Assembly: GCA_002335845.1 (NCBI GenBank)
Contig: DDCV01000099.1
Coordinates: 1 to 7,067 of the forward strand
DNA length: 7,067 nucleotides
DNA from: Rickettsiales bacterium UBA1997
GTDB lineage: Bacteria > Pseudomonadota > Alphaproteobacteria > Rickettsiales > UBA1997
Reading direction: 5' to 3'
Positions 1 to 5,394 of the stretch are shown piece after piece. The translations under genes and the position numbers were made by a program. Under the pieces are notes generated by a model. It saw nothing but the letters and a program-made list of their open reading frames with translations. It searched no databases and was not told the origin of the DNA. How positions within the stretch are numbered: the stretch's first letter is position 1; each line of letters begins with the position of its first letter.

Positions 1-52
1 GGCTAGTGCCGTTTTTAGGTTTAACCCATGCGCATTGCCAGCCTTTAGTCAT
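1..52 (-). CDS. Possible 5' end of an unidentified protein, cut by the window edge
   Basis: A minus-strand frame opens with ATG at 52-50 and runs open off the left edge for 17 codons, reading MTKGWQCAWVKPKNGTS. A purine-rich GAAGAG directly abuts the ATG, which is closer than a usual Shine-Dalgarno spacing. This stretch is visibly richer in G+C than the spacer to its right, which is weak support for coding. I do not recognise the product. Two plus-strand frames are also open across the same bases (stops near 66 and 74), so the strand cannot be settled from this fragment. If real, the gene would lie downstream of the tRNA-Gly gene in the same direction, with the 32-bp palindrome in its leader. 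Confidence 0.25.
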   Translation of the reverse strand, partial: MTKGWQCAWVKPKNGTS

Positions 53-94
53 CTCTTCGTTATTTAATTTCTAAATTACAGCAATAATTTTACA

Positions 95-126
95 AAACAT
101 TTGTGCCCCTAGGGGCACAAATGTTT
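95..126. repeat. 32-bp perfect palindrome, zero spacer
   Basis: The half-arm AAACATTTGTGCCCCT is followed immediately by its exact reverse complement, centred between 110 and 111. As RNA it could fold to a stem of about 14 bp with a CUAG loop, the G+C-rich part being at the tip. The stem has no true T-tract after it: the plus side ends ATGTTTGCGC and the minus side ATGTTTTGTA. It could be a bidirectional terminator between tRNA-Gly and whatever lies at the left edge, or a dyad binding site for a dimeric regulator of the possible gene at 1-52. The sequence alone does not decide between these. Confidence 0.85.
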
Positions 127-236
127 GCGCCTAAAGCCTTGTAAATCAAGGGTCAATCGTTACAAATTTATTAAAAATTTGGCAATTTTCAGAAGCTTTT
201 TTGTCTATTAGGTTAATAAATGGCAGTTGAGGTTAA

Positions 237-310
237 TGGAGCGGGTGAAGGGGATCGAACCCTCACGACCAGCTTGGAAGGCTGGGACTCTACCATTGAG
301 CTACACCCGC
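237..310 (-). tRNA. tRNA-Gly (anticodon UCC), CCA encoded
   Basis: The minus strand folds into a complete cloverleaf. The acceptor stem is GCGGGTG (310-304) paired with CACCCGC (247-241), a 7-bp perfect match. The D stem is GCTC/GAGT with one G-U pair and an AATGGTA loop. The anticodon stem CCAGC/GCTGG encloses the loop CTTCCAA, giving anticodon TCC, which reads GGA and GGG glycine codons. The T stem GAGGG/CCCTT encloses TTCGATC. The discriminator base is U (240), as expected for bacterial tRNA-Gly, and CCA follows directly at 239-237, so the 3' end is genome-encoded. A weak promoter-like pair lies upstream on the same strand: TTGATA at 352-347 and CTAAAT at 328-323, 18 nt apart. That promoter reading is tentative, and it overlaps the hairpin at 324-375. 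Confidence 0.97.
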
Positions 311-323
311 AAATGATGTGAAA

Positions 324-375
324 TTTAGCTTTAAAATGAATAAACTTATCAAAAAATTTTATTCAAAAAGCTAAA
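324..375 (-). terminator. Interrupted hairpin between the ThiF-like gene and tRNA-Gly; possible operon terminator
   Basis: TTTAGCTTT at 324-332 pairs perfectly with AAAGCTAAA at 367-375. Inside it TGAATAA (337-343) pairs with TTATTCA (359-365). The two stems are separated by a 4-nt/1-nt internal loop and capped by a 15-nt loop. It lies 58 bp past the stop of the last gene in the five-gene operon and 14 bp before tRNA-Gly, so it could end or weaken operon transcription. The stem is A+T-rich and the downstream minus strand has only a short TTT run, so it is not a classical strong intrinsic terminator. It also overlaps the only promoter-like sequence I can see for the tRNA. Confidence 0.35.
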
Positions 376-432
376 ATCTAGCTAATATTTTTTAAATTCT
401 AAAGACTGATATTCGCTATAAATATATTTAAC

Positions 433-1191
433 TTAAGTAGAACAAATTTTGCAAGATTCATTTTTACTTAATGAGATTTTTCGAAAATTAAATTTTGATA
501 AATCACAAATAATCATCTTGCCCGCCAAATCCTCACCGATTCCTAAAATATGATTTATGGCCAATGTTGCTTGCATAGAGCCTAAAATACCGGGAATCGA
601 TCCCAAAATTCCTTTTTGCTCAAGAGGTAAATCGCTATTTTTTGTATCATCATTGTGATTGAAGCAGGAGTAGCAAGGTTGGTTCTTTTTTGCAAAATTA
701 AAAAAAGATAATTGGCCAGAGAATTCTTTGACTGCAGCAAAAATTAGTTTCTGTGAATTTTTAAAACAAACTTCATTGATGGAAAATCTAGTGCTAAAAT
801 TATCACTGCAATCTATTACACAATCAAAATCATTGATAATTTTTGATAAATTATCCCTATCAATTCGCAAGTTTAGTACCTCAATGTTAACATCATCATT
901 GAGTAATTTTACCTTTGCTTTAGCGCTTTTGACCTTACTCTTATCTAAATCACAGCTATTATGAATAATTTGCCTTTGTAGATTAGAAATCTCCACCACA
1001 TCATCATCAACTATGGTGATATTGCCAATGCCGTTTGCCGCTAAATACAAAATAACTGACGATCCTAAGCCGCCAGCGCCAATAACTAAAATTTTAGCTG
1101 CCAATAATTTTTTTTGGCCATCTTCGCCAATTTGAGGGATAATTATATTTCTTAAATATCGCTGCTTCTGATTGGGGTTAAGATTAATCAT
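433..1191 (-). CDS. ThiF/MoeB/HesA family E1-like adenylyltransferase
   Basis: Members of this family adenylate the C-terminal glycine of a small ubiquitin-like sulfur carrier (ThiS or MoaD type) in the cytoplasm, for thiamine or molybdopterin synthesis or a related sulfur transfer. Using the chosen start as residue 1 (252 aa), the expected marks are present: an N-terminal RYLRN, the nucleotide-binding GAGGLGS at 38-44, the VDDD acidic strand, NLQRQ with the arginine finger at 73, a lysine near 86, and VIDCSDN around 126-131. Two zinc-binding CxxC pairs are intact (PCYSC at 173/176 and CKIC at 247/250). The conserved cysteine four residues before the GxxGxxxG-like segment in E. coli ThiF and MoeB is leucine here. 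No ThiS or MoaD gene is in the window. The start at 1191 makes an ATGA overlap with the nadC stop and has GGA nine bases upstream; an in-frame ATG at 1200 has no room for a ribosome site. Whether this is MoeB, ThiF or a divergent paralog cannot be told from sequence alone. Confidence 0.93.
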   Translation of the reverse strand: MINLNPNQKQRYLRNIIIPQIGEDGQKKLLAAKILVIGAGGLGSSVILYLAANGIGNITIVDDDVVEISNLQRQIIHNSCDLDKSKVKSAKAKVKLLNDDVNIEVLNLRIDRDNLSKIINDFDCVIDCSDNFSTRFSINEVCFKNSQKLIFAAVKEFSGQLSFFNFAKKNQPCYSCFNHNDDTKNSDLPLEQKGILGSIPGILGSMQATLAINHILGIGEDLAGKMIICDLSKFNFRKISLSKNESCKICST

Positions 1192-2051
1192 ATTATGCAT
1201 TCCAGAGATATGTCGCTAGCTATGGCTGAATGTGTTAGATATCCTATTGAAATAAAGTCAATATCAAGATCCGAATAATCACTGATATTATCAATATTTA
1301 TCCCGCCTGAAACTTCGATTTTTATTTCCTTGCTGTGACTGCGAATAAGTTGCGCGCATTGCACAATGTCAGAAATAGACATATTATCTAGCATAATAAT
1401 ATCTGGGTTACTAGCGATGGCACTAATTACTTGCTGCTTATTGTCACACTCAACTTCGATCTTGAGTTTTTTATTTTTGCGACATGATTTGATGGCATTT
1501 TCTATAGATCCCGCTATGGCGACATGATTATCCTTTATCATTATCATATCCGATAAATTAAAGCGATGATTTACCCCGCCGCCTTTAGTTACTGCATATT
1601 TTTGCAGCAAGCGTATATTTGGTAGGGTTTTTCTAGTATCAAGTATCTTAATTTTATTGTTATTGAGCTTTTTAATAAAATTATTGGTCATGGTGGCAAT
1701 TCCGCTTAGATGCTGAATTATATTTAATAAAACTCGCTCTCCTGCCAATATCAGCTTGGCCTCGCCTCGCCCATTTGCAATAATTTGACCCGACTTAATG
1801 AAATCTCCATCGCTAAATTTTTGCTCCACGCTAAATTCTGATCCTGCAAATTTATTTTTTCTGCACAATTTATCAAAAACCAAATTTATTACATCATTTC
1901 CACAAAAAATAATATCTTTTTTGGCTATAATATTAAATTTAACAATCTTCTTATCTTCAAAAGCCAGATCTGATGTTGCATCAAGCAGTGCGCCATCTTC
2001 AATTAATGCATAATCTATGATTTTTGATAATTCTTGCTGTAATTTCTGCAT
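1188..2051 (-). CDS. nadC: Quinolinate phosphoribosyltransferase (decarboxylating)
   Basis: NadC (EC 2.4.2.19) converts quinolinate and PRPP to nicotinate mononucleotide, CO2 and pyrophosphate in de novo NAD synthesis; it is a cytoplasmic enzyme. The 287-residue protein has normal length. Family motifs appear in order: LLNIIQHLSGIATMT (108-122), DTRKTLP with R140 and K141, KYAVTKGGGVNHRF (151-164) with H162 and R163, IKDNH with K173, IEVECDN with E201, IMLDN with D222, and EVSGGI (246-251) near the phosphate site. R106 in the GERVL segment matches the first active-site arginine. These positions agree almost one for one with the M. tuberculosis enzyme as I recall it, so it should be active. 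Its first 37 bp overlap the end of the upstream gene and its stop overlaps the next start, implying tight co-translation. The leader has no strong Shine-Dalgarno sequence. nadA and nadB are not here, so the quinolinate source is unknown. Confidence 0.97.
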   Translation of the reverse strand: MQKLQQELSKIIDYALIEDGALLDATSDLAFEDKKIVKFNIIAKKDIIFCGNDVINLVFDKLCRKNKFAGSEFSVEQKFSDGDFIKSGQIIANGRGEAKLILAGERVLLNIIQHLSGIATMTNNFIKKLNNNKIKILDTRKTLPNIRLLQKYAVTKGGGVNHRFNLSDMIMIKDNHVAIAGSIENAIKSCRKNKKLKIEVECDNKQQVISAIASNPDIIMLDNMSISDIVQCAQLIRSHSKEIKIEVSGGINIDNISDYSDLDIDFISIGYLTHSAIASDISLECII

Positions 2052-2815
2052 TTTGTTGGATCAAATTTTTCAGATTTCAATTTATCGAGTCTATTTTTGA
2101 TAAAATGACGCATAAACTCCATTTCTTGAGCGGAGATTTGTCTTTTATTTTGCTCATGCTCATCAATCAAATTTTTAATTATCGCAAAAGCCATACAGCT
2201 ATCGCCCATATCAGCATAAATAAATGCTGATAATTGTTTTGTCCACAGAGGAATATCTTTATCAGAGGTATTTTTTGCTAATTTATCAGATAAAATTAGC
2301 GCTTTTTGACTGTCATTATATTTGCCATTTGCAAGCAATATAGCATGAGTTAACCATAGCCATTTATCATCTATGTTTCTATCGGCATGTTTATCAAGAT
2401 AGTCGATAATATAGATAAGATCTTGTTTATTTTGGGTATTGGAGTAGTAATATGTTGCCAAATGCGGAATGATATTTGACCTATAATTAAGATCATCAAG
2501 CAAAATCATCCAATTATAAAGATTTTTATAATTATAATTTTTTAACGGAGCAAAGCCAGCAAAAATATCGCCTGAATTCTGCAAGCGAAGAGCTAGGCTA
2601 TGGAATAGAAATTCTTTATCACCTAACGCCATCGCCTTTATTAAGCTTTTATTAGGAGGATTTGCCACTATCTCGAACTGCGGCTTAATATCATTGCTAT
2701 TATACCAAAAAAATATCTGACCTAAAAAAAAGGCAAGAAAAGCAAATAAAAAAACTTTGCTTAGCCTTTCTCGGCACATGGAATTGATGTTAAAATTGTT
2801 TTTTACCAAAATCAT
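2015..2815 (-). CDS. Uncharacterised membrane-anchored protein, probably alpha-helical repeat
   Basis: I do not recognise a named family. The 266-residue reading has one hydrophobic segment at about 20-38 after a basic stretch (CRERLSK), suggesting an N-terminal anchor with the rest in the periplasm. The region from about 55 to 245 is rich in paired amphipathic helices with Tyr, Trp, Leu and Ala at spaced positions (for example NLYNWMILLDDL near 98-109, IPHLATYYYS near 116-125, DDKWLWLTHAILLANGKY near 149-166). That is typical of TPR or related solenoid repeats that bind partner proteins. It resembles uncharacterised alphaproteobacterial proteins I remember, but this is unverified. Position between an ABC-2 permease and nadC suggests an envelope role with the upstream permease and secretin. 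The start is uncertain: ATG at 2815 overlaps the permease end by 26 bp, whereas an in-frame ATG at 2779 (residue 13) starts 10 bp after the permease stop. Neither has a Shine-Dalgarno match. Confidence 0.85.
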   Translation of the reverse strand: MILVKNNFNINSMCRERLSKVFLFAFLAFFLGQIFFWYNSNDIKPQFEIVANPPNKSLIKAMALGDKEFLFHSLALRLQNSGDIFAGFAPLKNYNYKNLYNWMILLDDLNYRSNIIPHLATYYYSNTQNKQDLIYIIDYLDKHADRNIDDKWLWLTHAILLANGKYNDSQKALILSDKLAKNTSDKDIPLWTKQLSAFIYADMGDSCMAFAIIKNLIDEHEQNKRQISAQEMEFMRHFIKNRLDKLKSEKFDPTKCRNYSKNYQKS

Positions 2816-3551
2816 GAAATGACATAAATAAAAGCAGTGGAATATAAACCAAAGACTGCAGCAAAATTATTTTTATATCGCTAAAATCAGCGACACCATA
2901 AGTTAACCACTCACTCTTGCTGTATAAATCAAGCCTAGGAAATGCTATTGATATTATTTTTAATATTGATGGCAAAAAATTTCCTAAAAAATCACTATAT
3001 TTTGATGGCAAATCAATTGTTAACACAAAAATGCCCATCATGCGTGATAAAATATAAAATCCAATACTAGCTAGAATTGCAGAAAAAGCATTATTTAAAA
3101 TCAGCGTTGCTAAAATTGCAAAAGTAACAACCATTAAACTTTCAAGACCCATGCTTAAGGACCAATAAAAAAGTCCAAGAGAATCTGAATCAGTTAAAAA
3201 AAATAAGGCGGCAATAAGTGGTAATAAAATTATGATTGCTGATAAAATATAGCCAGAAACATAGCTAAGAATAATTTTATGCCTAGATATAGATTTGCTA
3301 ATAATAAACTCAATTTCCTTGCTTTCAAAATTTCTGTGTAGATTTAGGCAGACAAATAGTGTTACTCCAAATATAAATATAATTCTTGACGATCCTGCGC
3401 TAAAGGCCGAGGTGGCAGATTGCTGTTCAATTAAAAAAGTTGAGCCAAATATTATAGATACAGTAAGCGAGGCAAATAAAGCAATAAATACGCCGAGATA
3501 GAGACGATCTCTTAATCCGTTAAGCAATATATATTTTATTATGGCAGTCAT
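2790..3551 (-). CDS. ABC-2 type transporter permease subunit
   Basis: This 253-residue protein is mostly hydrophobic, with about six membrane segments near 18-40, 56-73, 94-119, 127-152, 154-178 and 226-245. Between the second and third lies a charged stretch, ESKEIEFIISKSISRHKIILSYVSG (76-100). It matches the cytoplasmic loop pattern of ABC-2 permeases, in which an acidic Glu-Ile-Glu segment precedes a Ser/Arg-rich turn and the next membrane helix. Such permeases pair with a separate cytoplasmic ATPase to export drugs, lipids, polysaccharides or proteins, but no ATPase gene is in the window and the substrate cannot be deduced. It starts 15 bp after the secretin stop, so the two are probably co-transcribed. 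The leader TAATTATTACATAAT has no Shine-Dalgarno sequence. Another inner-membrane protein family is possible; ABC-2 is favoured by loop and topology. Confidence 0.78.
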   Translation of the reverse strand: MTAIIKYILLNGLRDRLYLGVFIALFASLTVSIIFGSTFLIEQQSATSAFSAGSSRIIFIFGVTLFVCLNLHRNFESKEIEFIISKSISRHKIILSYVSGYILSAIIILLPLIAALFFLTDSDSLGLFYWSLSMGLESLMVVTFAILATLILNNAFSAILASIGFYILSRMMGIFVLTIDLPSKYSDFLGNFLPSILKIISIAFPRLDLYSKSEWLTYGVADFSDIKIILLQSLVYIPLLLFMSFHDFGKKQF

Positions 3552-3566
3552 ATTATGTAATAATTA

Positions 3567-5150
3567 CTACTCAAAAAAGCGTCTTCTGTTGCTGTCAAAC
3601 ATTTCTTGCATCTCTTTGTCCACATCATTAGCAGGAGTTGCGCTATCAACAATTGTCGCCTTGATAAAAATTACCGTTTCTGTAACGGTGGAAACTTTTG
3701 AACTTGATTTAAAAAGCCAACCTAAAATAGGAATATCTTTTAAATATGGTATTCCTGTATCCTTATTTGTTTGCTCTTCTTTCATCAAGCCGCCTATTAC
3801 TATAACATTGCCACTTTCAACTTTAGCTACTGTCTCTAATTCACGCGATTGTATAACCGGAACAAGATTTTCTATTCCTGGAGGGCTTGCCGGATCAACA
3901 ACATCGTTACTTTTTACAGAAAGAGTTGGCTTAATTTTCATCACCACTTCACGCTTTTTTAAATTAATTGATGGAATTATTTCAAGCTGAACGCCAACAT
4001 CCTCTTCTTTTATCTCAGATGTAAAGGTCTGAACTACATTATCGCTATTTGCAGTATTAGATGTTTGAGTGGCATCGATCTCAAAATAAACTAATTTATC
4101 AGCAAAGTTTAGTGAAGCTGCCTGATTATTCATTGCATGTATCCTCGGGCTCGACAATGTTTTTGTTGTACCAAACTCTTCTAAGGCGCTAACAGATAAG
4201 TCAAGATTTCCTCCCATTAACCCAGTAAACACCATGTTAGCCGCAGATGATGTATCAAAGCCGCCATCAATGCTGAGATTACGCCTTGTAATATTAATAG
4301 AAGACTCTTCACCATCTTCACCAACTGTTGCTCGCGACAATTCACGACCACTTAACCAACTCCATTCAATACCAGTCTTATATTGATCGCTTAATGTAAC
4401 CTCAACAACCTTAGCCTCAATTAAAACCTGTGCCGACGATGTTTTTTCTACCGCATCGAGATATTTTTGCACCAATTCATGATCAGTAGATGAAGCAAAA
4501 ACAGAAATTATGCCAGCTGATTTATTGGATGTAAAAGAAGATGCAGCAATAGATTTACCATTTTCATCATCTGATGATCTAGAGCTTTGCTGGGAATTTA
4601 AAAGAGCCGTGATATTTTCCTCAACATCCGCCCACAAACTACCGTCCGCTAGATAATCAACAAAGTAATTATGAAGATAAGGGGTGTCTCTTTTAAAATA
4701 TAAAACGCCTTTTTCATAGCTATAGCGCAATTTACCCAATATTGCGATTCTGTCTATAACCTCCTTAAGAGGTTTATCAACGGCGTTAATTATAACACCA
4801 CCTGAAATAGAAGGATCTAGATCTATGTCTATATCAGCAACTCTGCCGATTTCTATCAGAACATCCTTTAATGGCACTTCATCGGTTACAGAAAATGATA
4901 TTAGTTTATCTCCGCCAATCTTAGGCGCTTTAGGCACAACAATCATTTTTGAAATTTGTGGAATAGGAGAATAGTTAGACGATTCTTCAGATAATTTTAA
5001 CTTGGCATCTTCTGCTTGATGATTTCGAACTAACTTATACCTAATCTCATCTTTAGAAGCGCCAGAAGCTCTATCAAATGGATCCAGCTTTCCTTTGTTG
5101 CAAGAGGAAAGGATAATAAAAATTGTAATTAGGTAAACTACTCTACTCAT
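3567..5150 (-). CDS. Lipoprotein secretin of the type II secretion / type IV pilus (GspD/PilQ/MshL) superfamily
   Basis: Secretins form large gated rings in the outer membrane for type II secretion, type IV pili or related machines. The 527-residue protein begins with a signal peptide ending in the lipobox LSSC (14-17), so Cys17 should be lipidated. That suggests it may reach the outer membrane without a separate pilotin. Residues about 83-155 form an STN-like short N-terminal domain (FSVTDEVPLKDVLIEIG, then PLKEVIDRIAILGKLRYSYEKGVLYF). A second N-domain spans about 160-237, broken by a Ser/Asn/Asp-rich insert at 186-210. The secretin domain starts near QVLIEAKVVEVTLSD (241-255), with TKTLSSPRIHAMNN (329-342), the IQSRELETVAKVESGNVIVIGGL stretch (433-455) and the signature TGIPYLKDIPILGWLF (465-480). 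The architecture recalls MshL and PilN lipoproteins more than the long GspD. No GspE, GspF or pilin gene is nearby. It heads the five-gene minus-strand operon. Confidence 0.93.
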   Translation of the reverse strand: MSRVVYLITIFIILSSCNKGKLDPFDRASGASKDEIRYKLVRNHQAEDAKLKLSEESSNYSPIPQISKMIVVPKAPKIGGDKLISFSVTDEVPLKDVLIEIGRVADIDIDLDPSISGGVIINAVDKPLKEVIDRIAILGKLRYSYEKGVLYFKRDTPYLHNYFVDYLADGSLWADVEENITALLNSQQSSRSSDDENGKSIAASSFTSNKSAGIISVFASSTDHELVQKYLDAVEKTSSAQVLIEAKVVEVTLSDQYKTGIEWSWLSGRELSRATVGEDGEESSINITRRNLSIDGGFDTSSAANMVFTGLMGGNLDLSVSALEEFGTTKTLSSPRIHAMNNQAASLNFADKLVYFEIDATQTSNTANSDNVVQTFTSEIKEEDVGVQLEIIPSINLKKREVVMKIKPTLSVKSNDVVDPASPPGIENLVPVIQSRELETVAKVESGNVIVIGGLMKEEQTNKDTGIPYLKDIPILGWLFKSSSKVSTVTETVIFIKATIVDSATPANDVDKEMQEMFDSNRRRFFE

Positions 5151-5394
5151 TAAAATAATATCTTACAGATGTCAGAAGATGGTTTAGCAATATTTAGCAT
5201 AAGATATGCATAGTTACCGACCATAATGCTAAGTTAGCTAACAAACTATTCCTCATTTTTTTTTTAGCAATTGCATTTTTACATTAAACAAATTTAATTA
5301 TCTTAAGCTTAGTAATAATGCCATTTTTCCACTAATTCAAATAGGAGAATTTAACTTTTTTTTCTAAATTCTCAAAACAACAACCTACTCAATA
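5151..5394. promoter_or_regulatory. Divergent spacer between the secretin operon and nuoF; presumed promoters
   Basis: Both flanking genes read outward from this 244-bp A+T-rich stretch, so it should carry the promoters for both. I see no convincing -35/-10 pair for either. What is visible: TTAGC or its complement at 5184, 5194, 5228, 5234, 5237 and 5264; a 7-bp inverted repeat TTAGCAT/ATGCTAA (5194-5200 and 5226-5232); the 10-bp palindrome GTTAGCTAAC (5233-5242); ten consecutive T at 5256-5265; and the hairpin at 5345-5373. No open reading frame of note is present. Confidence 0.5.
5345..5373 (+). promoter_or_regulatory. Hairpin with oligo-U loop in the presumed nuoF leader
   Basis: GAGAATTTA at 5345-5353 is the exact reverse complement of TAAATTCTC at 5365-5373. 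The 11-nt spacer between them contains eight consecutive T. The element ends 21 nt before the nuoF ATG, so if the promoter lies upstream the nuoF mRNA would carry a 9-bp stem with a U-rich loop just ahead of the ribosome landing site. AGGAG (5343-5347) overlaps the left arm, but it lies too far from the ATG to act as its ribosome site and no other start codon follows it closely. A role in mRNA stability or translation control is conjecture. Confidence 0.4.

Noticed and set aside
1..74. Plus-strand frames open from the left edge, with stops near 66 and 74, which could be the 3' end of a gene
   Set aside because: They compete with the minus-strand start at 52, and nothing in the translations is recognisable. 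Kept only as an alternative to that partial call.
3541..3990. 149-codon plus-strand open frame opposite the secretin gene
   Set aside because: It lies antisense to the best-conserved secretin motifs, has no family features of its own and no ribosome site; it is a shadow of the real gene.
5284..5306. TTAA repeats resembling CtrA boxes (TTAA-N7-TTAAC) ahead of nuoF, and similar ones near 7026-7049
   Set aside because: The spacings are 6, 5, 4 and 8 bases, never 7, and TTAA is frequent in DNA this rich in A+T.
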